Assembly (NCBI GenBank): GCA_951230915.1
Contig: OX579637.1
Coordinates: forward strand, 30,318,001-30,382,000
Reading direction: 5' to 3'
DNA length: 64,000 nucleotides
From: Antitrichia curtipendula
Lineage: Eukaryota; Streptophyta; Bryopsida; Hypnales; Leucodontaceae
In this document: positions 1 through 12,350 of the stretch, one piece after another
Layout of the letters: every line of letters begins with the position of its first letter
Numbering within the stretch: position 1 is the first letter of the stretch
The notes under the pieces: model-generated
Database searches by the model: none
Told to the model about the DNA's origin: nothing
Seen by the model: the letters and a program-made list of their open reading frames with translations, nothing else
Made by a program: the position numbers and the translations under genes

Positions 1-445
1 ATTTAGATGTCAAGAGATGAAGAGGAGTAGAGATTCTGCAATCCCCTGAATATTATCCTCAAATTTAATCAATCACAAATCTAAAAATCCCTTCTATATC
101 AATAGCAAAATTCTAGTATTTGAGAACCTGGGATTCCTTCATTCTAAAATAGCAGTACCCAAGAGAGTATGGATCTTAGGACCACCCAAATAAGTTATAT
201 CCATATTTTACTAATAAAAAAACTAGGGATCAGTACCCCATTAATAGAAGAATCCTAGTAAAAGAGGTGTTAAGAGCCCTAGATCCAAAGATCATGGGCC
301 ACCAAGGACCAAAGATCTAGGGATCCCCCGACTTAGTGATCCTGAGATCTGATGTTTAGAAAAAGGTAGGACCCCATAACCAGAGATTGTAGGACCCAAA
401 GTTTCAGAGATCCTGGGATTCATGGACTCAAGGATTGTAGGATCC
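1..445. repeat. Cluster of degenerate GATCC-containing short palindromic motifs
   Basis: No gene is visible. The stretch contains many related short motifs built on GATC with flanking CC/GG, for example near 169-186, 222-238, 310-326, 336-350 and 407-422. Several are close to the pattern seen at 36717-36736 beside the DUF7869-like gene (GATCC-x-GAGATCTG). It may be the worn edge of another palindrome-bearing locus that continues left of the window. The motifs are too degenerate for a clear consensus. Confidence 0.3.
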
Positions 446-1430
446 TTTGATGTTAAATAAATACACATTAAATACATACACATATTCTACTGAGTGACCA
501 TACCATTTACGAGTGCAGCCGTTGTTGTCACAATACCTATCATACTACCGGATTTGCTCAAAGCTCTACCGTCTTTTATTTCCTCAAGGTTGCCCTAGAA
601 AAAGAAGGAAGCAAATGCAACCTTGATGACAAGTGAACTGTTACCTACTAAAAAGACGTGTATAAAGACTACTTAAAAGCACACATTCCTTCACTTTCAA
701 TCTATTCATGCATTTATTTTACAAAATGAAGTAGGTTTGCATTTAATAGTGGATCCTAAATTTGTCAAATGGAAAGCAATCAGAATTCATATAATCGAAC
801 CTCGCAACAATTTCTATGGTTGGATTTCTGTTTTCTTTTGACTAAAAACATTGGCAACGCCAAAAAACTCTACAGCCTCCATCGCATCCGCAGCCTCTAC
901 AACCTCCATAGCCCATGCAACCTCCTCAGCGTTTTCTTGTCTTCATGAGAAAAAAGAGCAATTTCTTTGTTGCTCAATGCTTATGAAAAAGACTAAAATG
1001 GATTTCTTAAATGTCTTTCCCGCATTGAATTTTGAATGGGATGAGTGTTCAATGTGATCAAATGTTGTATGCATTTTAGAAGAACATACCGCAATACATC
1101 AGAATAATATGTACATGCGGCCCTTTACTTCAAAAGTTGACTACATTGGAGGGAGGGAGGGTGCACTTGGATTTGAACACGGGCATCTCCATATTTGACT
1201 CGCCACGCATGCTAGTACAATTCTCCATTGGCAATTGGAAATTCCATACACTCAATGACGATATCAAGGCATAGTTGTCAAATTAGGGTGGTAGGTCTCA
1301 GGTTTCACGTTTTCAAATGGTTGGTTTTAGGATGTTAGTGTTGAGTGTTCTCTACAATAGTAATGAGCACTTACTAATACCCATAGTTTAATTCAGAAGT
1401 TCATACTTACATCCCTAACCTCCAAGATGA
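446..1430. other. Non-coding stretch, nothing recognised
   Basis: AT-rich sequence without a convincing reading frame. A short open frame at 851-1057 is Ala/Ser/Thr-rich and has no recognisable domain. Confidence 0.5.
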
Positions 1431-1433
1431 TTA

Positions 1434-1672
1434 CACAAAATAGTGAAATTAGGTTGCTTTAGCAATTATTTAGATTGCCTAAAATCAAAAAGTTATTGTA
1501 AAAGCCATCAAATCAACACATATTTCTAAAAATATTTTCAAGTTCATGAGCCAAAATTACAAGAAGACCTAATTCAAAAGTATCATATCCTCGTACAATA
1601 ATGCATATATTTATATAGTGTCAAATGTCAAGAAATTAGTGCAAGGCAATCTAATTTCACTATTTTCTGTAG
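1434..1672 (+). mobile_element. MITE, copy 1 (~240 bp, terminal inverted repeats)
   Basis: The left end reads CACAAAATAGTGAAATTAG and the right end is its near-exact reverse complement (ctaatttcactattttctgt), giving inverted repeats of about 22 bp. There is no coding capacity. The interior is homologous, in opposite orientation, to the element at 4359-4613; for instance the ATTTTTAGAA...GATGGCTT segment is shared. Direct repeats of about 75 bp (1349-1424 and 1661-1738) flank it, so it may have inserted into a local duplication. The superfamily is undetermined because no clear target-site duplication is visible. Confidence 0.7.
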
Positions 1673-1984
1673 TAGAAATGAGCACTTGTAATACCCATAA
1701 TTTAATTTAGGGGCTCATAATCACTCACATCCCACTCCTCTAAGTTATTTAGATATTAAAAACCCTTAACCGTAGATAGTACCCACAATATGCAAAACAT
1801 AGGCTACCTGAAGTGAATAAGTAAACAACATGTTTTTCAAAGTGAAATCAATTAAAATATAATCCAAGAGATAAATCAATCCATACATATGGTCATATTC
1901 TACTTGAATGGAGTACCTTGCAATGCAATGTCAATGAAACATAGAATGGGTTACGATTTACAAAATCACACATAAAAACGAGTG

Positions 1985-2295
1985 TACGGAAATGGTGCAT
2001 GATTTGAATGCATGGCATTTTAGAATTAAAACCAAAGAGTTCCAAATTTCATTTGGTCATAAATTTCAAGTGTCCTTGACATTTCCAACTTTTACCTAAT
2101 TTTTGGGGCCTCTTCTGTATACAAATTGTTAAGCATTGGAGATGTGGATCTTCAACAAAAATACGACTCAAGTGCTGCATAATTATTTTGGATGCATGGT
2201 GTTTTAGAATTAAAACCAAAAAGTCCCAAATTTTCATTTGATCATGAATTATAAGTGTCCTTGACATTCCCAACTTCTACCTAGTTTCTTGGCTT
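1985..2295. repeat. Imperfect tandem duplication, ~184-bp period
   Basis: The segment starting GAATGCATGGCATTTTAG near 2007 recurs near 2190 as GGATGCATGGTGTTTTAG, and similarity continues for at least 100 bp through the GTGTCCTTGACATT motif. Two copies, non-coding. Confidence 0.65.
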
Positions 2296-2327
2296 TTCCA
2301 ATACGTAATTTGTCAAATGTTTGAGAT

Positions 2328-2605
2328 GTGGGTTATATTTTTTTTTAAATGAAATTGTCAATTTCATTTTTTTATTTTTCCTAATTTTCCCGATTTTTGT
2401 GATTGTCTTCCTTAGTTTCCAATTTTTTTCATTTTTTTCCATTTTTCTATTTTGTTGTCTTTTGTTTGTGACTTCTACCTAGTTTTTTTCCATTTTTTCC
2501 ATTATTATTTTTTTTATTCTTCCATTTCATTTTTCTTCTGTTAGTCATAATTGTTTTGTTTTTTGTTTTTTTTTCCTTTTTTTTAATTTTCTTGGATATT
2601 TTCTA
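2328..2605. repeat. T-rich low-complexity tract
   Basis: Long runs of T with scattered CATTTTT and CCATTTTT units. No gene. Confidence 0.7.
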
Positions 2606-4358
2606 GTATTTCTTGACACTTCTTGGTCTTTGATGAATTTTTATAAGTAAAATGACTCTTTGGAGAGTCCAAATTTCCTACAATGCCATAATTATATGGG
2701 TTTAAGAATTATGAAACTGGATTATGACATTCACCTATCATTAACTTAATAATTGATCTTTTATGCTTGGACACTTACCCAAAAAGTGCATTCAACTCTA
2801 AAATGAATGCTCGTTGGTTAGGTTAAAAATACAAGTGGACGTTGAATAACATTCAAGCTAATTTTTTTTCAGTCAATGTATCAACAATTATAGAATATCT
2901 TATTCATTCCTCTGAATGAAGAGTTACCATTCTTTTTCTAAGAAAATATTATCCTTCCTACTCATAGACATTTTAGTACATGAAATATTTTCTAAACCAC
3001 AATTTTTGTGAACTAGAAATATACATTGCCAATGAACAAGGTCATGTTCAGCTTTGAAGGGCAAGAGAAATCATTTGATTTTATATTAGATTTCCAAAAC
3101 TAATATATCAGTTTCTTCTAGTCCATTAAAAACTTTATTAGATATTCAATATTCTCTCAATCGATTTAGAGTTTACAATTCCAAAAGTATTCAATGCCTT
3201 CAAGTTTTGAGTTAGTAGCATACAAATACAATTCACCAGTCCTGCTCATGAAGGCTGTAAATTCCATTGAATTCCTGATGAAGTGAACTTGTCCATAGCA
3301 AAAGTCTATGGTGGCAAAACTTTTGGCACATCATATAATAATAATAAATTTAAATAAACGTAATTATCAATTTTTTTTTTTTTTTAATTTTTTAGATTTG
3401 ATATTTTACTCCAATTTTTCAATTTGTATTAATATTCATTGTTCTAAGTAGCAATGGTAAGATCACAATATGGTGAAAAAATGCCCCCTAAGAACATCTA
3501 GTATTTCTATTGCGTATACAAGTATTGATAAATCCATATTAATTAAAGATTAATATGCAACTTTATTAAAGAAAGTGACTAATTCAAAGTTTGCATGTTT
3601 CTGAATCATAAATCGAATATCCACTCGATCATCATTTTTCACCCTAATCAAAGGCTTCCATTGATCATAATAGTTATATAAATCTTAATTGTGATGATGT
3701 AAATGATGTGCAATCTTGTGAATAAATGCATATTATATACAATCATGAACAACATTAGGTAACAAATTTTGTGATTTAAAATCTCCTAATCATTGACATG
3801 ATTACATGTTCGGATGCTAACTACCAATTAAAGTGCGACAATATTAGAAAATTAACTCATATCACTTACTAATCAAAATTAATGCTTCAATTAGTTTTAT
3901 GATCCATATACACTTTAGTCCTTCATTTTGAACTTGCAAAATGAATTATAATCTTTATGTGATTGTGTATCCCCTAAAGTCCCATGGCCTTTAAATATTG
4001 CCGTTTTGGCACCTAATGTCTTTAATATATAATATGAGCAATCTTAAGATTGAAATTTAAACTTCATAATTTAAGGATTGAAAATGGCATACAAGGGGAA
4101 AAATGTTGGAAAAATACACGTCATTATCTTTTTTAGAAATAAATGAAGACCCTAAGAAAACCTGTGCAAGCGGAATTGAAAACTCTACAATCCTAGATTC
4201 TAAAACCTTATACCATAAATCTAAAACCATGAACCATTAGTTTTATATCCCGGAACTGGAAACCTTGATTCCTAAGAACCCAAAGAATCGTGAACCATAG
4301 AATTTGAACTAGTGAAGTATATATCCTAAAATTTTGAACCTACCTAGGCCCCAACCTA
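2606..4358. other. Non-coding AT-rich stretch
   Basis: No supported reading frame, RNA gene or clear element. A poly-T run lies near 3370-3386. Confidence 0.5.
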
Positions 4359-4613
4359 CACAAAATAGTGAAATTAGGTTTCCCTTTACAAATTTCTGGA
4401 CCTTTGACACTATATAAGTATATGTAGTTATTATACAAGAATATGATACTTGAAATTAGTTCTTGTTGTAATTGGGACTTATGATTCTATAAACCTCCAT
4501 GTGTAGAATTGAAAATATTTTTAGAATTATTTGTTGATTTTGATGGCTTCTACAAAAAAAAATTGATATAAGGAAACATATTTGTTGAGGCATCCTAATT
4601 TTACTATTTTGTC
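4359..4613 (-). mobile_element. MITE, copy 2 (inverted relative to copy 1)
   Basis: It begins CACAAAATAGTGAAATTAG and ends ctaattttactattttgtc, the same terminal inverted repeat as the element at 1434-1672. The interior aligns with the reverse complement of copy 1 (shared TATATAGTGTCAAA-type and AAAATATTTTTAGAA motifs). The two copies have drifted appreciably, so neither insertion is recent. No open frame. Confidence 0.7.
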
Positions 4614-6497
4614 TTATTAATTTGGAGGTGAAGGATGTATTCATGAGCCTCCAAATTAAGAATTCAGGCTATTATTAAGTGTTAATCACTACAATGCTAG
4701 ATCATGAGTTCACCTTGACCTCTCTAATCAATGTCCGTAGCCATCATTACATTTATGAAATGATGTTCTGAAATGACGGGCCACCCTTTCCTTTGACAAC
4801 GCCACCTGGCTAGATCCTCCCCAGTGGCACAACCTCCTTCCTGTGAGCTTATTTCTTTCCCCAACAATAGACAACAAACTTTTGTCTCCTCCCAATCTCC
4901 TTTGTTCTGACACATGCTTGCTTTTCCACCTTCATGCGTAATATATGAGGTTCAAATCAACATGGTGTAGTTTGTTAGTTTGTGAGCAGCCAGTCTATTT
5001 GCATTCCAAGTTTGAGTAGTTTGTGAAGAACACTTAGGTTGTTTGCATTCCAAATCTCAAATTTCACTTGTCTAAATGGGTATAGTTTAAAATTTGCGAT
5101 AGATTAAGGTAGGCGTGGCTTTGAAATTGGTGGCTTTCTCCGACAACTTCATCTGGAGCCGGCATGGAGAGAACTGCGGAAGAGGTACATGGAGCTGATG
5201 CGGAGAGGACTTGTGAAGGAAGTACGCGGAGCACGAGTTTTGCAAATTCAAATTTTGTGAAATATACGGAGCAGGGAATGTAACATTGTCTTCCGCATGG
5301 AGGATGAAGAAATGGCGCTAAAGTCACAACAACTTTCGGGACTGGTTTGTTTCTCGTGAGCCTACTTGATTTTTTTGTTGTTGGATTATGTGACTAGAGG
5401 TAGTTGCAGTTCATAAGTACCCAAACATGGAGCCATGAATATAATTGTTTAACCTTCACTCGCGCAATTAAGCTTAAATACAAACTCTATTCAGCTTGGC
5501 CACTGTTTTGATTCAGTGCATGGCTAACAATTTGATTCAAATGCTAGAAAATCTACCACCTCTATTGATCCAAGAGGTACAACTAGTTAATTATAAAATC
5601 ATGTATATTAGTGTTCAAAACCAAAGTTGAAGTTGCAATTTATTCAAAATAGGATGAATATAGGTCTTCAATCCATTGTGCACGCTGCATTACAATCTAT
5701 GAGACGACATTAAACGGATGAGGATTTAAATTAAGATAAGCACGTGCATCAATAAAATGAAAGGATGCACGTTTGTTCTTTTTAAAGCAAATGAAAGTTA
5801 AAATAGACACTTTAGAGGAGGAGGTTTAGGATGCAAAATAGGCTAGAAGGAGTTGCATGAGTTATTGAGGACGGTACAAAGACAAGTTTAATGTACTTAG
5901 AATTGTCTGGGGAAATTAGTATGTCTTGAGCTTGGCAATTATATAGAAGAAATTCAACGTTTGATTCATTGAATGCTTTCATTGGATTGAACCCTGCTGT
6001 TTTATTTTATAGAAAAGCTTGAATTGTACACTATTTAGCTAAAGGCCAACTTCATGTGAACTCTTGATGATGGCAGCGGAGTCAACTTGGTGCAGATCAG
6101 CCCCCCCGCTGTGGGATGACCTGTAAGTTCAAAACCCTAAATCTTCATTTCTGTGACTTTCCTACATTGCAACTGATACAAACATTGTTGAAATTTAGAA
6201 AAATAAAGCTCAATAGTTAGGCATACGATAATAAGGATTTGCACAATAATAGGTATGTTATTGTTAGTAAGTAAGTGCATTCTATTCCATAGAACAAACT
6301 TTTAATTGTGCATTGTGCCATCTCTCAACACTGTAATTGATCTAAGCTGTTTGCAATACATACAAAACAACTGGGAGGTCATACAAAGCAGGCCATCCAA
6401 GAACACCACAATCTAGAATTGAGGAGGCATCGCCATATGCGAAGTATTTCCAGATCTTAAGTTCCCACAATTATGGTCATTAGGAGTCAATTATAAT
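4614..6497. other. Non-coding stretch
   Basis: Mixed composition. A moderately GC-rich patch at 5100-5300 has short frames but no recognisable protein. Nothing else supported. Confidence 0.45.
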
Positions 6498-6514
6498 CAG
6501 GGTTGACAAATTCG

Positions 6515-6620
6515 AACGGGGCGATGGGCGGATGGGCGGACAAGCAAATGGGCCGACGGGGCAATGAGATGGACGGGCGGATAGGTGGATAGGCAGACGA
6601 GCAAACAGGCAAACATGCGG
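6515..6620. repeat. Left subterminal GGGCGGA-type repeats
   Basis: Degenerate repetition of GGGCGGAT/GGGCGGAC/GGCAGAC units of 8-12 bp, GC-rich against AT-rich surroundings. Family knowledge: hAT transposases bind short subterminal motifs of this sort. Confidence 0.5.
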
Positions 6621-7501
6621 TTTAGGTTAGATAGGGTTTTAGGGAGGGCCTTCTAATTTTTTTTTTAGGTAATGTCAAAGTTGTCATAAAATATTACAGT
6701 GGATTGTTCGAGTTTCAGATTTCAACATTCCCTAACATATTGGATAGAAATATCATATTAGCACATATCACATGTCTACAATTTGGTTTTCATTCACAAT
6801 TTCATCCAACCACTTTTGGAATAATAGGTATTTGAAAAAACAAAATCTTGATGGTGTGTCCAACATCAAGGAGCAAATTTGTATTACAATGAAAAATTTA
6901 AACAATCAATTGCCATAATATAATGTGTTTATCATAAGAAACTAAACACCCGAGTCTACATCTTCTCAATCTTTATAAACTAAGGCTGGTAATCACTATC
7001 TCCTTTCACTTCAGCCCCGCTACTATGACCTATTGTATCCTATCCGGATTCATTGTCGCTGGTTAGAACCCCCCTTGATGCATGTCTGCCTCTAACCAAC
7101 CGGATATTGCACGAGCTATTTCATGCCTTTGGCACTACAGATTGGCATTGGGCACACGGACTCCAATACACGTGGATCTTGGCTTTCCTCTATTCAAGGT
7201 ACTTGGACATTTTAAATGCCTGAGAGTCCAATATTTTCACTTGCCAATGCCCCTATTAATTCAAAACTTTGGTTGCCTACATTTGTGTGGGACTTCACCC
7301 TACACTCTCTGATGTCATTGTGTTGATCATTTTCTTCCGCTCCTATCGTTGTCATGGATGGACACTCAGGAATTGGAATCACTCTATTCATTTGGGGAGT
7401 TTCATCATCTACAAACGTTGCCTCATTTTCTGCCGCTACCTTCGCATAAATATCCTCCCTATCTACTAGAATGTTTTCACTATGCAAAAACCCAGTTCCA
7501 T

Positions 7502-9720
7502 CTAATTATTTGCTATCGAAGGTCCACCTTCATCATATTCATAGTTGTCTTCATTCAGCGGGAAGTTGTAAGGGTCTTCACAATCGTCTCTGATGTCTCC
7601 ATCGTAACAAGGTGGGCTTCGAAGTGATTCATCATCGGAATTGTGTATGCCGTAGTCATCTTCATTGTCCATGAGGGGATCAAATTCTTCACCGGACTCA
7701 TCTTTCAATGAAAACAAGACCAAATACTTCGCCTCGAGGTTCTCATCGTACCACTTCTTCTTGTCGTTTTGCTTTGATCCAACGAGGACTTTAGAATTGG
7801 CATACATATGTATCAAATCTTGTACTCTTTGTGGCTTCAACTTGTTCCGATATTTGTTGTGAATAAAAAAATAGCTACTCCAATTTCGTTCACATCAAGA
7901 CAATGATACCGATTGAGCCAAAATCCTCTTGGCAATTGAAGCAATGAGCTTCCCGAACGCGCCCTCAAAATTCCACCAAACATGCATCAACAATTGTTGT
8001 TTATCTGGATCCAATATGTTGTGGAACGGAGGTTCCCTATGTCGAAAGGCTACAAATTCCTTCATGACCTTTGTGTACTCTCTTGGTGTACATATTTGCA
8101 TTAGAATTTGTTTGCATGCAGCCATGGCATTGGTGTTGTTGGCTAGTTCTTTATCTTCAAAAAGGTAGAGATTCAAAAGTACTCCTGCATAATATAAATC
8201 TGTCTTCACCATTTCATGTCGTTTGTAGAACGACTTCACCAACGGGATGGCTTTTTTCAAGGCCAAACAAAAAGACTCTTTGTCTAAACCGAGGACGTGC
8301 TTCTTTAATTTCTTCATAATATGCAATACTTTGTCCATGCATGGTGTCTTTGCATTCAAATCACATAGAGCATTGACAATTAGAGCTGCCACATCTTCAA
8401 AATTCTGACAACGACGTTAGAAATCCCCACTTAGAATTGTCTTCTTCACCCTTTCAGATTCTAAATGAGTTTTTGATTTTCGTGAGTACTTCCTCGCGTA
8501 TTTCTCCCATTGCGGGTCCGTCACAATTTGTTGCAATTGCGCTTTTATCTTGAGCATACGTGCAACCATGTTGTAATTAGAGCCATATCTTGTTTCCACC
8601 GCCTACAACAATTTGTACTGCGTTGAATATTTCTGAAGTATTGCAAGCGGCATGTGCTTCTTCTTGAAGAATTTGACTGTCTTTTGGGAATCTTTTACAA
8701 CGTTGTCAATCCATTGTTCGTTCGCCCAATCTTTTAGCAACAAGTTCAAGGCATATACTATGCAACCTTGGAAAAAAATGTGTGAATAAATAGAAGATAC
8801 TAAGTTCCATGCTACTAGATTTATAGCCGTAATATATGTACTCACCTGCACTACATTTGCGGGGCCCATTTGTTCTATGAATCTCTCTACTATAGAGGCC
8901 AAATACAGAACATCTTTAGTTTTCCCAATTGTATCTATTGATCCTAGGAATTGTTCATCCGCGGATGATACAAGCATGGCATTTATCAAAGGCCGATTCA
9001 AAACCGAGGTCCATCCATCAATAGTTAATGTGTCTCTAAACTTCTTATTACTAGCTTTATTCCGCTTACGGAGATTGACCTCCAAGTCTATCTTCGCTTG
9101 GTCAAGCAATTTATGGCTTAGGTCATGGTATGATGGTGGAGTACAGAGTCGGTGAAACTTTGCCGTTTGCTTCACTACTTCTTTGAATGCTGGACTTTGA
9201 ACTACAACAAATGGTATGTTTGTTGTACAAAAAAAGTAAGTCCACACTGCATTCAAGTTGCGTTTACTTGTTTGTTCAAATCCCTCCACTAGCCTGCTCT
9301 ATTTTTGAGGCCTACTACTTGATGTCCGCTGAATTTCACATTCACCTGATACTTGTATACTTAAGTTCGCTTGGGAAGAGCCAACAACATATTCCTCTGC
9401 ACATGAGTCTTCTTTGGTAGAATGCGTAGTGTCTCTCGCATTGACATAGTGTGAACAACTATAGCCATAGGTGTGTCGTTGCCATCCACATTGTGCGGAG
9501 TACTTCTTTGTGGAATCACGCCATTGCAACAAACAAATAGACCTTGAACTTTAGATGTCATTTGTGAGTAAAGGCTGATTCCTTTGTTCCAACTTTCCGG
9601 TGTGCCTTCATATCCCTGATGGCTAAACATACAGACCGGCTTCTTGGCAAATACCAAGTTGTGAGCCTTGCATTGTACTTTTCCATTTGACGGGGTTCCG
9701 TACCAACAAAATCAATCCTT
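7502..9720 (-). pseudogene. hAT family transposase (DUF659 / hATC type), broken
   Basis: Read on the minus strand from about 9720. The order is: a possible BED-finger remnant (C..H...HQGY, ~9700-9590); a DUF659 region with PPS, TIDGWTS and NRPLINAML (~9290-8920); a GCIVYALNLLLKDW segment matching the family's C-x-x-H-x-L-N-L-L-L block (~8770); and the C-terminal dimerisation signature CERNWSSYFFIHNKYRNKL (~7900-7840) with an acidic tail. It is inactive by inspection. In-frame stops separate segments at about 8600 (TAG), 8417 (TAA) and 7895 (TGA, directly before CERNW). The TDNA catalytic motif reads TYIT, so the Asp is lost, and the HAxNL histidine is Tyr. Known hAT transposases perform cut-and-paste DNA transposition in the nucleus. 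Confidence 0.85.
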
Positions 9721-10034
9721 GCTCATGGTAACTATTTTAGGCTCTTCATATTGGAATCAAAATACAAATATAACAATTGAATAAAATCTGTCGAAAATGA
9801 AATATAATGTGTGTGCACAAAGCCTTGAAAAGCAAGGCCCCCGTATGCATGGAACTATGCATTACCAAGCAAAGGACACAAAAAATTGTAGCTCCTAGTC
9901 CTTGAAAATCTTAGCGTTTAGTTTCTTAGGAGTACTTGTAAATGTCAATTTTAGGACTCTTATAGTCTTCATCTGTTGGTGATCGTTGCATGTGGAAGGA
10001 AAAACACAAATTCTCCCCATAACGGTTAGACCAA

Positions 10035-10240
10035 CAACGGACGAGCAGTTGGGCCGACGGAACAGCAGACGGGCGGACGAGACGACAGAAAAGCAGATGG
10101 GCAGATGGGACAACGGAAAGCCGGATAGACAGATGGGTGGACAGATAGGCTAATAACCTAATTTCAAAAGGATTTTTTTAGTATGCGATAGGCGGACACG
10201 TGGATAACACGCACGGAATGACGGACAGGCGGACGGGAGG
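10035..10240. repeat. Right subterminal GGGCGGAC-type repeats
   Basis: Same class of degenerate GGGCGGAC / GCAGATGGG / GACGGGCGG units as at 6515-6620, on the other side of the hAT gene and in the same reading direction. Supports both blocks belonging to one element. Confidence 0.5.
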
Positions 10241-10245
10241 ATGGA

Positions 10246-11269
10246 AATGTAGGTGCAAATAAAAAGAAAATGATTTATAGGCATGGAATTATAGAAAATA
10301 ACATAACAATAGCATAAAATGATCTTATATAATAGGTATGATCTTGTACAATAGGTACGCAAAAGAAACATATTTGACAAATAAATAAGGCAAAATTTAT
10401 CAGGATGAAAAAACAAATCCAAACATATTTGTATTGCATAAATATTTATACATTAATTAAAAGCAACTCATGACAAACCATGAATGTTGTGCATTATTCA
10501 TACTGAATCCTCATGAGATCTAAATAAGTACAAAAAAAATTCTCATTGGTCACCTTCTAATACAAACACTATATTGTATCACCACTACCTTCCGCGGAAA
10601 TATAAGAAACACCCTCATATTTCTTAAGTCTTCGACTTGCTCTGCAAGTTTGAGGACCATCCAATCCGGAGCCTGTGCCCCCTTTTGATTGGACTTCTGT
10701 GTCCACGGCGGTAAGTTCTCGTTTGACTTCTAGAGAGTGGTCATCCTTGTAAGGCCTTATTCGTTAAAATGAGACAAATTGCTCAATTTGAGACTTTGAA
10801 CTTACGATTGCAAGGCATTATCAAAGTAATAGTTGTTGAACTCAAAGATAAAGAATGCCCAACATGTAGCAATAATTAAAATCACAAGAGATATTGCGGT
10901 TTAGGATTTAGGAATTTTGTGCCAACATATGCCCTGTGTCAACATTGTGCCAACATATGCGAGATATAGAATAGCGAGACAATTTACATTGAATATGAAG
11001 CTCAATTTGCTTGAGAATTTCAATACACAAGAAGTATGTAAACGCATCATCACAATATCAATTGCTATGTGTTTTAGGATTAGGATTTAGGGAATCCAAG
11101 TATTGTATTTTCATACTATAAAACGTTATTGATTTTGATTTACTAATCTATTACTGAAAGGTGACATTTTGAAGCCCATGGCTTCAAAACCAGCACCCCT
11201 ATCCTAAGCATTGCTATTGGCTATACAATTGCTCTTTGCTGCCTTTGCTGCGTCCAAAGTTTTTTGCTT
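10246..11269. other. Non-coding stretch
   Basis: AT-rich, no supported gene or repeat. Composition rises toward locus P1 after about 11150. Confidence 0.45.
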
Positions 11270-11506
11270 TCATATTGCGAGGAAGATATCATTGTGTCGA
11301 GAAGGCCAGTGCGTAGTAGTTCCATAATCCATTGCACTGTGTAAGTCCAAACTTGGAGTTTCAGTACCCTTCCGTTTTGTCTTGCAAGATTGAGGAGGAA
11401 CCCCTTGGTCTGAAATAGATCTGAACCCTGAAGGAGTTGAGGATGATGGCAACGTATTAACGTTTGTTATGTACTTGTGCCTACTACTAGTTGACCACGA
11501 GTCCAA
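11270..11506 (-). other. Open frame of uncertain status downstream of the P1 small gene
   Basis: A 78-codon frame on the same strand as the P1 genes. It is rich in Ser/Thr-Pro (LPSSSTPSG, TETPSL) with a basic KTKRKGT patch. It could be an exon of the adjacent small Ser-Pro-rich gene or chance. No homologue is visible in the P2 locus. Weak. Confidence 0.2.
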
Positions 11507-11692
11507 GGACCTCCACGAATGGCCACTAAGAACCCGTCGACAAGATCAACAATCCTCGGGTCAAGGTAAATGATGTCCGCTCACATCAACGAGCAGCGCA
11601 GCCCCTGTTTGATTCTCAAGCGTAGCTACTAGATTCAGAAGACGGACTTGGGCCGCACCCTCAGACGAAGCATTATCCTCGAGTCGAGGGTC
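11286..11692. promoter_or_regulatory. P1 downstream palindromes (TCGAAGATA family)
   Basis: Three matches to the 19-bp consensus TATCTTCGACTCGAAGATA: 11286-11304 (weak, TATCATTGTGTCGAGAAGG), 11551-11569 (AATCCTCGGGTCAAGGTAA) and 11674-11692 (TATCCTCGAGTCGAGGGTC). They lie beyond the 3' end of the P1 small gene. Function is inferred only from repetition and symmetry. Confidence 0.6.
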
Positions 11693-11773
11693 CCCCTCTG
11701 CTATGTCGATGAGGAGGTCGAGTTTCTAGTTTGTTGCGCCCTCTGCGCGCGGAATTGGCGATAACGAGACACC

Positions 11774-12065
11774 TCATCTTGAGGATACCCATTTCAGGGG
11801 GGATGGAGAGCATACAGGAGTTCTGGGCGGCCCTCGACTCGGCGGACTGTCTACAACACCATCCTCCACATTCCCCTTGGAATAGTCAATGGCCGCCGAC
11901 GCGGCATCGGTGGCGGAACACATCACGCATGGTTTCAAATACAAAGACGGCATACAGCTCCCTTCAGCCGATTCTGAAATATTCGGCTCAAAAACTTTTG
12001 GCGTGGAAATCAAGCTCGTTGTCAACTTCTCCCCTTTGGACAAAGAGACCAAATGAAGACCTCCA
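11774..12065 (-). pseudogene. P1 copy of a small Ser-Pro-rich gene (EDGVVDSPPS motif)
   Basis: Unknown family. The exon starts after an acceptor TATTGCAG (AG at 12066-12067) and ends at a TGA. In the same frame, after that TGA and one TAG, the sequence stays open to about 11560, so the original exon may have been longer and is now broken. The diagnostic stretch VEDGVVDSPPS...PRTP..CSPSPL is shared with the P2 copy at 44397-45062 (MEDGVVDSPPSGTPRLPKSC). Several Ser-Pro dipeptides suggest a phosphorylated disordered protein. It lies directly downstream of the FCP1-like exon in both loci, so the pair was kept together. A link to the phosphatase is inference. Confidence 0.55.
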
Positions 12066-12350
12066 ACCTGCAATAATAACATGATAAACAAGTGGCTCAC
12101 AAATGACATGCCATTCCAAGTTGAGCAACGAAAAAGGGCTGAAAAGGGCGGAAGAGGATTCCAGAGACAAGTGATCTCTTCAAAGCACAAGACGGGAGAG
12201 AGTTTAAAAATTTAAGTTTCATATATTACAGGATATAAAAGTACAATAATTATGATACACGAAGTCATTTACAATAGAGCGGCGAATCACGGAGAGTTCT
12301 ACGTCCTATGGGATCTGGGGGGTCCTACGACTAAATTAACCCCAGGAAGA

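Larger units (their letters stand above)
6498..10245 (-). mobile_element. hAT-type DNA transposon relic
   Basis: A broken hAT transposase gene (see 7502-9720) lies between two blocks of GC-rich degenerate short repeats of the GGGCGGAC/GATGGGC type (6515-6620 and 10035-10240), which resemble the subterminal repeats of hAT elements. The left edge starts CAGGGTTGACAAA at 6498, a hAT-like terminus. I could not find a matching inverted terminus or an 8-bp target duplication on the right, so the right border is approximate and may be truncated. Confidence 0.55.

Noticed and set aside
1140..1260. Possible tRNA-like segment near GATTTGAACACGGGC
   Set aside because: No acceptor stem or anticodon arm could be drawn.
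4724..5327. Short minus frames (61-87 codons)
   Set aside because: No domain, no partner, overlapping frames of equal quality.
7082..9420. Plus-strand open frames over the hAT gene
   Set aside because: Antisense shadows of the transposase; the minus strand carries the recognisable domains.
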